From NCBI GenBank assembly GCA_033060915.1, contig CM065397.1, positions 18,879,001 through 18,943,000 on the forward strand: DNA of 64,000 nucleotides. The letters run 5' to 3'. Position 1 is the stretch's first letter. Every line of letters begins with the position of its first letter. Positions 49,796-61,058 of this stretch are shown one piece after another. The position numbers were made by a program, and so were the translations under genes. The notes under the pieces are model-generated. The model saw only the letters and a program-made list of their open reading frames with translations, had not been told where the DNA came from and ran no database searches. This DNA comes from Euryodendron excelsum (Eukaryota > Streptophyta > Magnoliopsida > Ericales > Pentaphylacaceae).

Positions 49796-49900
49796 CACAT
49801 TCAGGTATACTGGAACCTTCCCGGTCTTCGTCTTCTGCGGCATCATTCTGCGCAACATTCTTTCCTCAAAAAATTTCCCCTCTACTTTCGTGGAATGCAA
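46977..49900 (-). CDS. deSI-like (PPPDE domain) putative cysteine isopeptidase
   Basis: Three exons on the minus strand: 49900-49726, 48666-48379 and 47230-46977. Introns have GT-AG ends (GTTCGA...TTGGTAG; GTAAGA...TTGAAG) and all phases fit, giving 238 residues. The PPPDE domain runs about 30-149: VYLNVYDLTPINGYAYWLGL, GVYHSGVQVHGVEYAFGAHE, KQCPGFTFRKSI and NLITKNCNHFCNDACLRLTG, ending near RWVNRLARLG. The catalytic pair is expected to be His54 (YHSG) and Cys128 (KNCNHF). Family members are thiol proteases proposed to remove SUMO or ubiquitin; substrate here is unknown. A Ser/Arg-rich tail of about 80 residues follows. Met15 (49858), giving 224 residues starting MLRRMM, fits homologues better than the upstream Met at 49900. 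The reverse-strand frames inside it are shadows. Confidence 0.92.
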
Positions 49901-50173
49901 ACACAGAACGGTTTATACAGAGGAACACATACAAATTCCTCTGATTTTCCGTTTTGAAGTTCAAGAAAATCAGAGGAATTTCAGGGGCAAATTGGGATTT
50001 GAATTCTATTCTTTTGAGATTCCGCTTTTTAAATTTTTAATATTTGTAAGGGAGAATTAATGTTTAGATAATGAAAAGATTTGAAAATAGGATTCAGTCC
50101 ATGTTTTCTTGAAAATAAGATTTAGCATAGAATGTCACATAAAAATGAGATTTGGTCATGTTTTCCAACTGTA
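49901..50173. other. 5' flank of the deSI-like gene
   Basis: Presumed promoter and 5' UTR on the minus strand; no specific element can be supported. GAAAATCAGAGGAATTTCAGGGG near 49965 partly repeats the inverted phrase at 49931-49950. Confidence 0.4.
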
Positions 50174-50711
50174 GGGTAAAAAATTAATTTATCCTTCTAA
50201 CTTTATTTCAAATTTTATTATCAACCCTTAACTTTTATTTGTTCTATTTAAGCTTTGCAATTTTGAAAAGTAAGTCAATTTAGTTCAACAACATAAATTA
50301 AGTAAAAAAAATTAAAAATTAATTATATTTTGACTCTCTGAGCTATAACTCAATGTTATTTTACCTTAATATACAAAAAATCATTATATTTTCACTCTCT
50401 AAACAGCTGTTTGGTGTCATTTTCACAATTATTGTGTTTCATATTTTAGAAAGAAGAATAATGAAAACTTTAAAAATACAATTGTTTTCATATCAATTTC
50501 ACCTACAAATGAAAACATTTTTCAAAAACCTATGAACCAAATTTTTTAAAATTTTCCAAAACTAAAGTGTTTCAAAAGAAAATGTTGAGAATAGTTTACC
50601 AAACATAATCTCAAAAATTTCAAAGAACAAAACTTTAATAGAACAAATAAAAGTTAAGAAAGGACATTAAAATCAAAGATAAAACTAGAGGGACAAAATA
50701 ATTATTTACCT
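50174..50711. mobile_element. Non-coding repeat with long terminal inverted repeats (family C)
   Basis: The left ~80 bases (GGGTAAAAAATTAATTTATCC..., AACTTTTATTTGTTCTATTTAAG) pair with the right ~85 bases read in reverse (GGTAAATAATTATTTTGTCCC..., AACTTTTATTTGTTCTATTAAAG). Related ends are at 41040 and about 16950-17046. Long inverted repeats suggest a Mutator-like MITE, but I could not confirm a 9-bp duplication. A second inverted pair (AAACAGCTGTTTGGTGTCATT, AGAATAGTTTACCAAACATAATC) at about 50400-50615 suggests a smaller MITE nested inside. Confidence 0.55.
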
Positions 50712-51018
50712 GAAACTTTAATATTATATGCATATATTATGTGTTAGTAGGATACATTTTATAGAGAACAATATTACATTCTCAATATTTAATTGGTATA
50801 TTCATATTATAACCGGTATATTTGAGGAGCATGATAGAATCTCATTTTTTAAAAATAATTTAGTCAATAGGTTGCTCTCGGGAGACATTGGTTGGATCGG
50901 ACCTACACTAAAAAAATTTCTCATTGGACCTAAAACCAAATTTTAACCCTGCATATTTAACCTAAAAAAATTTATAATAATTTTTCTTCAAAATATGTTA
51001 AGTAATGTAAAATCAAAA

Positions 51019-51055
<37 letters not shown>

Positions 51056-51367
51056 TCATAAATATTCAGATTGCATCGGGCATCAAATACAATTTTCAAG
51101 CATGCTTATTAATTTAATCGGACCTAAAAAAAATTTCAAACCCTATAAATAATGAGCGGCCCAAGAGGGCCATTAGGCCATGGCTACCCCTAAGTAGCAC
51201 TAAAGATTTTGGGTACTACATCTACCACATTTAAAATCTAGGTAGCACAGAGGATTTTGAATACTACATCTAACATATTAAAAATTTAAAATCTGAGTGA
51301 CAGTAATTGATACTGCTTACCTGCTTAATATTTGTCCCTCATTTTCTAGGTCACATTTTCATTTTCA
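50712..51367. other. AT-rich spacer with a short duplication
   Basis: No gene. An (AT)n run lies at 51024-51051. At 51190-51290 the phrase GTAGCACNNANGATTTTGNNTACTACATCTANCA occurs twice in tandem, about 55 bases apart. Confidence 0.55.
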
Positions 51368-51540
51368 GCTTGTTTGGAACTTAAAAAAAGAAAGACAAAT
51401 TAAGAGAAAATAATTGTTTTTCTTCATTTATCGATTTAGTTTCCAGCTAGCGAGAGAGGAAAAAAAATTCAAATAACTTTTCTTATAGTTTGTTTATCGC
51501 TTTTTTTTTTTTCTTCCTTTCCTCAAGTTCTAAATTAATT
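51368..51540. mobile_element. Tourist-like MITE, family A copy 4 (decayed)
   Basis: AGCTTGTTTGGAACTTAAAAAAAGAAAG at the left and CTTTCCTCAAGTTCTAAATTAA at the right are imperfect inverted ends of the same type as 42582-42805. The right terminal bases are degraded and no target duplication is seen. Confidence 0.45.
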
Positions 51541-53080
51541 TGGTAATTGAATCTTATTTTTAATTAAAAAGAACTTGAGTTAAAATCTCATTTTTAATTA
51601 TTTTCTCTCCCAAAACATGCCTCTATTTTTATACTAGTCCCTTATAGGTTCCACCGGCAACCCGCAGTGGCACAATCACTGGAACTTAGTTTATACCGGC
51701 GGCCTAAATGGACCCCAACTGTCACTTAGTCGTGGAGGAAAGAATCTTTTAACGCACACGAAACATGAAAACACTGTTCTATGTACTTTCTTGCCCTTAG
51801 ATTTTGGAAAACTTTACTAGAAATGTCATTCTCTTTTATCTAAAAATATAGATTCTTTCCGAAGCACCAACCACAAAACAAAAAAAATCTTGTGATAGTT
51901 ATTAAAATGGGAAGTGTTCTAGGAAACGGAAATAGAAACTGCAGTTAAAAAAATAGGAAAAAAGGGAAGCAATTGAAAAATTTATTAAAAAGTATTCATA
52001 AAATTTGAAGGAGATATTTAGAAATTTTAGTCAAATAAAAATAAAAATTTCAAGTTTTCACAACGTTTTTTCTTAATTTTCAAATAGTTTTTATAAAGTA
52101 TCCTAATCGTATCCTGTTTCTTAAGAATTTTTGAAATGTTTTTTTTTTTTTTGAAAATATTCAAATGAGTTTTATACCAGTACCGAAAACGCATTTTCTT
52201 TTTCAAATGAGTTTTTCGGCAACTATGATTAGACTTCATTGAATATATTATAGGCTTATTGTTGTCAATGAAAATTTTACATCATCTTACATTTGGTATA
52301 AATATGTTTTGACAAATTCACAATTTTCAGAAAAAAAAATAGTGTAGTTACTATTTAACATTAAATTAACAACCATCTAACTATGGCAAGAAGAAAAAGA
52401 ACCCTAACTACGGCAAGAAGTACTTAAGGCCAAATGCATAAATTTAATGGCAGATGCCTAGTTAATCTATCGACAACAACGAAACAAAATTAATGTAGTT
52501 ACAATTTAACATTGATAATATCTTTTTATTAAACAAAAAAGGAAATAATTTAAAAATGGATTTTTTTTTAATTAAGACACAAGAAAATTTATTATGTATT
52601 GCGTGAATTTTAAGCGAGAAGATGTTGTACTGTACTCGTGCAATCCGTAGCATCACACCTATAAAATAATGAAGGAAAACATGTGCCATGTGCATCAACA
52701 TCTCATTCTAGCTTTTCAACAACATTAAATTTCATCTCTATAGTGCACGTATGAGAATGTATTATGATATACCTTGTGGTTTAAAGAAACCAATCCAAAA
52801 TAATTTTTACATCGAAATTGTTTTTCCAACAAATTTAGCATTGGCTTTATATGATAAAATAGATTATACCACAACAGGGGTAGACAATAACTTGTAAAAC
52901 TCTGTTGTTTATAGTTATATTTTATTTATCTATTGGGTTCAAAGTCGGTAAAATATTTTTTAATAGTTGTATTAAAACTTAATACTAAATCCCACTTCCA
53001 TACAAATCACAAGCGGTTACGTGTATTCAAATTCTAATAGTTATTGCAACAACTTGAATTTTTGTGCATTATATATATCT
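51541..53080. other. AT-rich intergenic spacer
   Basis: No gene supported. 51960-52240 is rich in AAAATTTTT-type text resembling the interior of the hAT-type MITE family. A direct repeat of CTANGGCAAGAAG occurs at about 52380-52423. Confidence 0.45.
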
Positions 53081-54330
53081 TGGGTTAAAAATTAATTTAA
53101 TAAGAGGACATAATCGAAGAAGGTTTAAGGACAACTGCAAGGAAGTTCAAAAGAATTAGTGAATAACATGAGGGACCATTAGCTTGTCCTCTAGGTACCT
53201 TCAGCCTATAAATTCCAAGGCCACTCACCATAGAGCAATAGATATTGCAAAGAGAGGGTGAGAAAAATAGGGTAAAGAGGGAGGTTTTGCCCACAACGTT
53301 GGCAGCCAAGGAAATGGGGGAAGAAAGGGTTCTGCCAAGAAGAAAGAAGAGAAAATAGAGAAAAGGAAGACTGTGTGGAATGTGAGAAAAATTTTAGTAG
53401 AATAATTGTGGTGGTGTAATGATCTCGGCAAAATTTGTGAAATACACTTGAGGTGACCGGTTGTATACAATATGCTTCTTTTAAATCTTTTTCCAAATAA
53501 TTTATTCCTATCGTCCTTGATTGTAATCCTTTTGAATTTTTGTATTCATTGTTTAACTCTATGATTATATTATTGTTAGCTATGTTAAATTTCTTCCGGC
53601 ACAATCGTTGAATATCATGATCGTTGATAAATTCATCAATAAAATTATTTTAATAAATTGTTGGATTATATTTTGATTGATGTGCTGTGGAACTGATTAG
53701 TATATATGCAAAGGCACATGTTGGCCTGTTATTGAAAATGATTATGGAATGATGACTTTACCTAGTGTTAGTTATGGAAGGGTAACCCTACGGGGTGTTG
53801 ATTATATAATTTGGTATTGTTACGTGATATAGGTGGCGTTTGGCATAGTACTGAGAAGAGCCAGATCTTGAGCTTGATAAAAAAAAAATATTGGAATGAC
53901 TTACCAGCATATTGGAATGACTTACCAGCGTGATTATTAGTAACTTTGATTGTCTCTTGAATATTATTATTATTTCCTTCAAATTGGTTGAATTGATTTA
54001 TTTTGACTTCGTTTCGAATGTTTTGAATTGAGCATTTATACTCTTGTCGTATTGTATACTTTTTGATTTAATTATATTTTTCAGGTGGAGGCGAATCAGG
54101 TGTCAATGAGATATTTAGAGTGTCATGATTAATTATTTTGAGCTTGTGAAGAATTATTTTTATTTTGAAAGACATTATTGTTTTGGGAGATGTGCATCTT
54201 GAAGCCTATAATGAACGATTTATTATTTTTGAGTACTTGGAGTTTTAATTAAATTGACCTTTGAACACGATGTGTAATCTTGAGGTTATTTTATTTATTG
54301 ACAGTCCAAAAATCCGGATCAATACAGTTA
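53081..54330 (+). repeat. Probable LTR-derived sequence with promoter-like block
   Basis: There is no coding domain. CCTATAAATTCCAAGGCCACTCACC at 53206-53230 looks like an LTR TATA box followed by a transcript start. The downstream text (GAGAGAGGGTGAG..., then AGGTGGAGGCGAATCAGG near 54083) has the feel of a plant gypsy LTR R-U5 and leader. A 20-base phrase, ATATTGGAATGACTTACCAGC, is duplicated in tandem at 53887-53930. No partner LTR or target duplication was found, so borders are uncertain. Confidence 0.3.
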
Positions 54331-56750
54331 TTAACCCATAAGCTAAATGTTAATGTGCAAGATACTTTTAAGTGTAATTTCAACGTAACAGAACCTTAAA
54401 ACACGCGACTGTCAGTTAGAAGCTTCTGACGGTTGTATTTTCCTTGTTAGCGTATGTCGTCCTCATGGGTCTCGCAGCCTTGCCAGGTAAAAGACGTGAG
54501 TAATGTAATGAGAACATGCATCAATTCAGTTTTTGTATGACTGTTTATAGATTGTATTGATTCAAGGAAATCCTAGTACAAATTTTGTTACTAAGAAAAA
54601 AAAGGTGTAAGTGTTGATTTTCAGGAAATTGATTTTAACTTCTAAGATATTTGTTATGAACCCAACTGCCTAAGCAGCCTTGATTTTGATTCCAAAGCCA
54701 GTCTTGGTTTGTGTTGCATGTTCTAAGCTTGACCTAAACTTAGAGGGAGTGTTGGACAAGAAAACAAAGACGTTAGGGGCATGTTTATTTGTAGGATAAG
54801 AAGAGTGGAATAAGAGCACTCATCTTTGTTTCCATAAATCCAGTGTTTGTATGCGCAAAATGTCTCCAAATAATTTGTTCGAACCATACGTATACCATAT
54901 TCTTAAAATGAAAGCAAATCGTATCCCAGGACTATTTGCACAGTAGAAGTCTTTCGATAGCGTATCACTGGACAAATTATCCCTTCTTATCCTATCTTAT
55001 AACCAAACATGACCTAAGGTTTTGAGAGAATCATTTCTCTGGTTAGTTAGGATCCTTGAGTTGCTTGACCTATGCTTCTGTTTTGTGTGAGTTTGCGTGC
55101 TTAGTGAGCCAGGTCAATTTCCTCCCAACTTGATAAATCTGTTGCACATGTAATAAATATTCCTTAATACCTAATACCCAAGACATAAAAAATAATAAAA
55201 AAATAAAAAATGCATATCATTATAAAGAAAGAAAAAGAGTTAATACAACCAATTGGGTTAGCTAAATTGATTAGGAGCTCTTGAGTTTGACTCTTATCAA
55301 GTATAAAAGTTTAACTAAGGCCTAGTCTTGACGTTAATGATTTGTCTTTGATCAAATCGAGAAGATGATAATTATTCGAGATGAACACAAATTAACCTAA
55401 ACACCCTGGTCATTGAAAAAACATAAAATAAAAGGTCAGCATGAAAAGATTCAAACAAAAGACCCAACTTAGGTGCCAAAAGCCCCTGTTAGTGTCATTT
55501 CCGGTCAATGCAACACATATTACTCTCTCTCTCTCTCTCTCTCTCTCTCATACTTACCTAACTAGCAATTTCTGAAAGAGAAAAAGAAAGAAAATGCCTT
55601 AAGTCATTCCACTTCACGAAGATGTTTTCAAGGTCCACTGACTTTGTGTTCATTAACTTTTGGCATGTTTAACTTGCAACACCAACCTGGTTGCCCCCTA
55701 ACCTGCCTACAGCACTTAAAAGTGCCGACATGCCCACAAGAAAGCTTAACGAACATGCATTTGATTAACTAATAAAGCTTCCCCATGAAGACTCCTAATT
55801 AAGCATGGCCACCAAAGATTCTATCTGTAATTAAGTTTCAAAGCAACCACAAGGAACTTGGTTTCATTTTATTTCCTCTAACCTCTTGTACCATCTCTTC
55901 CACGTTTGCCCTGTACAAAAAATCAAAAGCATAATTCTACTACAGGTTGGGCCGTGGCCCAAATCCAGCTTGAGATCCAAGCCTAAGATGGACTTGAGCC
56001 TGCCATAGGCCTGGCCCAGCCCAAACTCAACCCCATGTTGTGGTTGGGCCTAGACCTAGGTTTGTAAGTCTGACCCATCTTAAAGCTTGCCCAAAGCTTG
56101 AAGAAATTTAACACATTAAAAATAATAAAAATTGCAAAGTCCATCCAAATCCAAAGCCTGGCCCAAGCCGTTAAGTATCCCAAAAGCATCATAAGCGTTG
56201 CCCAAAAGTTTTCGCTTTCCACATACCAAAAGTGCTTTTCTTCTTCCAAATGACTTTTTTGGCATCAAAATTAGATAGGAAAGGGACCAGAATTCAAAAT
56301 TTCATAAATGGTTTGGTCATGTATGTGTTTAGTTTACTTATTTGATTTCCTTCGGGGATTTGGACAAGCTTCAGGATGCATTTTCTGAGTTCTTGAAGGC
56401 AAGGGGTTAAATGACTATGTTTCTGTTTTCTTGCATGAATTTAGGATGAACAAGGATGGAATTGAGGTTATTCAATGGTTGAGAGACACCAACAATTTCT
56501 TGGAGAAATAGAGGACTGTACATATGTTTTGATTCCCTTTCCTATACTAGGTGTTGTACTTTCAACTTTTCCATTGATTGAAGAAAGTTATGCGCTAGAA
56601 TATCTGTTCTGCTTTCTGCTAATGCATGCATCTAATTTAGCATGTCTAAGGCATAAATTGCATGTAAACACTCTATAACATAATGAAGACCCTCATGACC
56701 TATCATACGAATTCCGAGCCACTAAATTGTATAGCATTGCTAAAAACTTA
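54331..56750. other. Intergenic spacer
   Basis: No gene seen. A (CT)n run lies at 55525-55549. 54780-55010 has ends GGGGCATGTTTATTTGTAGGATAAGAAG and CTTCTTATCCTATCTTATAACCAAACATGACC that are inverted, so another MITE of about 240 bp is likely there. 55940-56180 is rich in GGCCCA/TGGGCC words without a gene. Confidence 0.45.
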
Positions 56751-57216
56751 GGGTGTGTTTGATACTCATGGAAGGGAAATGAAAAGGAAAGGAGGAAGGA
56801 AGGGAGAAATGAAAGAGAAATGCTAGGAAAAATAGATTTCTTTCCTCTGTTTAATTTCTAGAAAAAATGGAAGGAAAGTGGAAAGTAATTAACTTTTCCT
56901 TGTTTAATTTTAAAGGCTAAAAGGAAAGAAAATAATAGGAGAATTTAAGAAATATTTTCCCAAATTTCAAATTCTAATTTTGGTTGCAAAATAAAATTCA
57001 AGTTTTTAAAAACTGTACAAATTCAAATTTAACAAACTCAACTCAATCTACATTTGCATCAAATGTGAGCTTGTCACTTCCAATTTTACTCTTTTTTTCT
57101 CTCTTATTCCTCTTGTATGTTTTTCCTTTCCTTTTCACACTACAAAATACAAACCAAACAGGGGAAGGAAATAGTTATTTTCTTTTCTCTTCTCTCCTCA
57201 AGTATCAAACACGCCC
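56751..57216. mobile_element. Tourist-like MITE, 466 bp (TSD TTA)
   Basis: The left end GGGTGTGTTTGATACTC is the near-exact reverse complement of the right end GTATCAAACACGCCC. TTA lies on both sides (56748-56750 and 57217-57219). As in family A, the left arm is purine-rich (GGAAGGGAAATGAAAAGG) and the right arm pyrimidine-rich. The open frame 56984-57220 within it is not a gene. It is a larger relative of family A. Confidence 0.8.
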
Positions 57217-57813
57217 TTAATTAGTGTGCCAGAGTCTGGAGCTATGAACTCCTTAGTTTTAATAATCTCTACTATGAAGTCCACATGATTTTGTCAAAAT
57301 AAGACATTTGTTTATGAGACTTCTGCATGCCTTTCTATGTTGGTACTGACTTGAAATGAAGTTCCCTAGAGCCAGATCATCTGTTGCGCCTTAAATCTAT
57401 TTTTCCCTATCGTTAGAAAAGGTGTAGAGTTGGTAACATAGTTACTGAAAACTCATTTAGGAGGGAAACACTCATTTTCTCGGAAACGTACTTCCAATAC
57501 GGGTATGAAACTTATTTTAAAATTTGGGAAAAATATTTCAGACACTCTTAGGAAACGTTTAGGAAACTCTTGTAATCCTTGACGGGAACTCTTAGTAAAC
57601 TTAGGAGAAATGATTCGAAAATTTGAAATATTAACTTTTATACATGTTTTCCTCTTAAGTTCTTACTAAGTATCTATGAAATTATCCATATAGGTTTTCA
57701 CTAAATTTCTTAAAGGTCTCCACTTAGTTTCTTAAAGGTATCTGTTGAGTTTCGCAATTGTTTCCTGTAGGTGGGATTTTTAGGAAGGCTTAATTGAACT
57801 CTTAAAACCGAAT
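57217..57813. other. Spacer next to the gypsy element
   Basis: No gene. From 57430 the text is made of loose repeats of CTTAGGAAACTC / TTTCTTAAAGGTNTC words on alternating strands, giving imperfect inverted symmetry around 57620. Confidence 0.4.
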
Positions 57814-58264
57814 TGATGAGCACGAATAATCTGCAAGAGAAGAATATGATGAGAATGTCTCGATCCTCTTTAGGCTGAAGGTACTCTGATGATTAAATTA
57901 GTAAGTTTAACCATAATGAATTGAATAAAATATATGAGAGCCAGAACTCAAGTGAACGTACCTTACACCTTAATGATATGGGGTATTTATAGTGCTTGGA
58001 ATGCCTTAATCCCATAGGGAATTGTATCTTGTCTCCTCTTAGGAGTTAATTTCTTTTGGATAATTGCTTAGTGTCCTAATCCTTTTAGGAATGGACTTGC
58101 AAATGTTCCACCGACTTGGTTTTTGACGGATTTAGGTTGAATTTGCCATAATTGGGGCCTTTGTCTGGGTATTGGTAAACTTGGGCCTTTCCTAGCCCAG
58201 GTCGGCTGTATGTGGCCAGAAGAGCCTATTACAATAATTTTGGGCTTTATTATTTTGACCCACA
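57814..58264 (-). mobile_element. 3' LTR of the Tat-like gypsy element (~451 bp)
   Basis: On the minus strand it begins TGTGGGTCAAAATAATAAAGCC directly after the polypurine tract and is proposed to end TGCTCATCA at 57814. CACTATAAATACCCC (TATA core about 57984-57991) sits where an LTR promoter is expected. The inner border is well supported by the polypurine tract. The outer border is chosen on the terminal CA and the promoter spacing only, because the 5' LTR is not in the window. Confidence 0.65.
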
Positions 58265-58279
58265 ATTGTCCCCCAATCC
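58265..58279 (-). other. Polypurine tract of the Tat-like element
   Basis: On the minus strand GGATTGGGGGACAAT immediately precedes the LTR start TGTGGG. Confidence 0.75.
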
Positions 58280-59138
58280 TAGTGCCCTTTGGAAAGGGGC
58301 TGGGGCTAGTGGTTAACAACTGTAGATATACGATAGATGGCGCATGCCCGGTTCAGCCATCAATTGTCATTTAATGAAATGTGACTGTTGGGAAACCCAA
58401 TATCTTTTTGCCGTCAATTCACGTTTCTTTGTAAGCGAGGAGTCCTTCCGTCCAAGTGAAACACTAGATCGGTGGTACTCTGTGTAATTTCTAACTTTGA
58501 TCCTCTACGAAGAAACTCTGTAAGTCTCTCTTGTTCGATCTTCTTTCTTTGCTCCCTAAGTAGAAATCCCTAGGAACTTTTAGGTTATTTTCCATGGCAA
58601 ATAGGCTTAGGAGCATGGTTGATAGCCTCATTGCCGTTGCAGCCTTGAAACATAGGTACAACTTCTCAGAAGGGGTCAATATTCAGTTAATCGGGCCCAA
58701 GGACAATGACTAGTTCAAAAAATGAAGAGGGGACTCATTTCGCCTTAATCGCCATTATTGAGGGTGGACTTAGGTTCCCAGTTCACCCTTTTCTTACCGC
58801 TGTCTTGAACCACTACAGAATTGCCCCCATCCAACTTTTGTCTAATGGGTATATGATAATTATGGGGATAGTTGAACTAAATAAGCGTCTAAACTAGAAC
58901 CTGGGCCTTTATGAGTTAAGTGCGGCTAGGTCGGAACGAAGGAGGTATCATTTCCGTGTTAGGGGTGCGTTAAGGGAATTGGTCCAATTTCTCCCCAGTT
59001 CAGGGAAGGGAATTGATGATGTGATTATAAGAATAAGCGGGCCATGGGAGTTCGAGAACATCCTAAAGGAGGTTCTCTCAGTAATGAGATGCCCCAGGGT
59101 TTCGAAGAAAATAAATGGATCCCCACCTTTTCTAACAG

Positions 59139-59204
59139 GTTTTTCTTCTATCTCTACTCTCACTTATCTCTGCTGATCTTAACACTGTGTTTTTGCCTTT
59201 GTAG
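59139..59204 (+). other. Predicted intron 1 of the antisense ORF
   Basis: 66 bp, GT...AG, with a pyrimidine-rich end (GTGTTTTTGCCTTTGTAG). Removing it keeps the frame (PPFLT then ADFDV) and skips stop codons inside it. Confidence 0.55.
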
Positions 59205-59968
59205 CTGACTTCGACGTTAAAGACAAGGAGCTCGAACAAGTTGGTGTGGACATTGTTGCTCTCAACCAAGTCTAAGCACACAAAGGTGAGGGCAATTTGA
59301 GAGGAATTGGCCGGGTTACACCCATACTGTTGGGATACCCAATTCTGTACTAGTCCTTCTCTGCCATTTACAGAGTTTCAGAGGACGTAGTTACTGTTCA
59401 AAAGGTGGAAGGCAACTTGCACTAGCTTGGAGACTTTCCATCTATCCCACTTCAACTACTTGCCGTTGAAAGTAGCATGGAGCGTCCACAGCCCCGCAAC
59501 TTGGCGGCCTTCCTTAAGAAAAATACTACCAAGAAGAGGAAGAGGAATGGGGCGAGTGCACCCATGACCGCTGGTGCCGCTGCCGTTACTACTTCCATGT
59601 CCATGCCGTTTCTAGCCATCACGGCTCTGACAGTGCCCCTAGTCATAGATCTGGTAGGGCCAATGGTGCCTCAAGAAGTGAAGAAGAGGAAGAGGCTGGT
59701 GAAGGCTGTTGAGGCTGATGAAGATTCGAAGAGGTCGGCATGCCCTAAGGAATAAGACAGGGGCAAGGGTAAGGAGCATGAGGTTGAGGAGTTCATGGTT
59801 TTTCCATGAGTTGGGGATCGTGCTATGACTTCTGAGGACTTGATTCTTTTTAACGCCGATGTTGCTATTAGGGCTCTTCAGGTCGTTGTGGCCCTTGGAG
59901 ATATCAAGGAATTGAGCTACACATCTACCTAAGATATCTTTAAGGGGGTAGCTCATGCCTCTATGATG

Positions 59969-60054
59969 GTAAGTCATCTTCCCATTCTACTCTTTATGTG
60001 GTTTTTTGCTCAGCTTTTTGCTAATGTAATAGATTGTCTTGTTTTTTACCATAG
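59969..60054 (+). other. Predicted intron 2 of the antisense ORF
   Basis: 86 bp, consensus donor GTAAGT and T-rich acceptor TTTTTTACCATAG. The exon that follows begins the coiled-coil-like part. Confidence 0.6.
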
Positions 60055-61058
60055 TACTTTCCAGGGCTTGGAAGCCATGCAGCGTTACTATAGTTTACGA
60101 GATCGACACAAGAACCTGATACAAAAATATGGTGAACTTAAAGATTACTTTCACGTCCAAGATTAGGATGCTCAAAATTTGAGGACGGCTCTACAAAGTA
60201 CTAAATCCGCCTTTGCTGAAACTTAGGCCAACTTCAAGCAGAAGGAAGAGGACTTCCAGGCGATAAAAGTAGAGAATGAAGCTTTGAAGGCTGCTGAGCT
60301 AAGAAGTCAGAATCTGAGGTGAAGGCAGGCTTGGTTGAAGCAATAATGGATCTGGAGAAGTCAAAGGAAGAATCTCAGGCCTAATAAACAAAGGGCTACA
60401 AGGATGCTGGAGACATTTACGAAGCTCAAGTGAAGTAGATCTACGAGCAACTCTTTCGGGAAGGCTAGAAAGTAGCATTGAGGAAACAAACTCTAGATAA
60501 ATCCTCTCCTTTCTGGACAGAGATACCAATTCGTACTGAAGCTGATCTGGGGTATGACATAGAGGCTGATGAAGGAGAAGAAGAAGAATGATAAGGAGAG
60601 GCTCTCAATGAGGCTAAGCTAACTGAACCCTTCCTTTATGCAAACTTGCTTTCTGCAGTGGATAATTCTCTTGCCGAAGTGAAGCTTGCCGAGACGAATC
60701 AGCATGCCGATCTTAATGTTGTTGCTGAACACCCTCTGCTTCAACCAGTATTTTCGACGAACCATCCTCTGCTGAAACTGGTGCTAATTTGTCCTTTGTT
60801 AAAGTTTTTCATGTTGCTAATCCGCCCTTGTAATTATGCTTGTCGGCATAATACTTTGTAATTTGTTTCGATAATGGAATGAGATTTTTGGCCGACCCAT
60901 TCATTTTTCATAGCATGTTTTTATGTTCAGGTTTTTTCAATGTTTTTGCTTCACACTTGATCTAAAACTAGTTTTAGGCCAAGACATTTTAGCTGAACTA
61001 TTTTACTCGAATCAATTCTTAATTTTTTACCAATTTGAGTGAGTTTTGGCTATTCTTT

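Larger units (their letters stand above)
58706..60860 (+). pseudogene. Spliced antisense ORF of the Tat-like gypsy element (Transposase_28-like), decayed
   Basis: The frame runs opposite to the element's pol. Its first part has GGLRFPVHPFLTAVLNHYRI followed by APIQLLSNGY, resembling the domain Pfam calls Transposase_28, 'putative gypsy type transposon'. It continues through PWEFENILKEVL (59041-59080). A likely intron follows at 59139-59204 (GT...TTTGTAG) and restores the frame into ADFDVKDKELEQVGVDIVAL. Then come a basic, Ala/Pro-rich part (59477-59755: AAFLKKNTTKKRKRNG), a second likely intron at 59969-60054 (GTAAGT...CCATAG) and a coiled-coil-like part (FQGLEAMQRYYSLRDRHKNL, then KEEDFQAIKVENEALKAAE). 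Several in-frame stops (for example after NKRLN and VALNQV) break it. Function is unknown. Introns are predicted from sequence only. Confidence 0.65.

Noticed and set aside
53097..53604. 132- and 81-residue minus-strand frames
   Set aside because: No domain; they read across the TATA-like block and purine-rich leader of the probable LTR.
60299..60529. Minus-strand 76-residue frame
   Set aside because: It is antisense to the coiled-coil-like part of the antisense ORF and has no features of its own.
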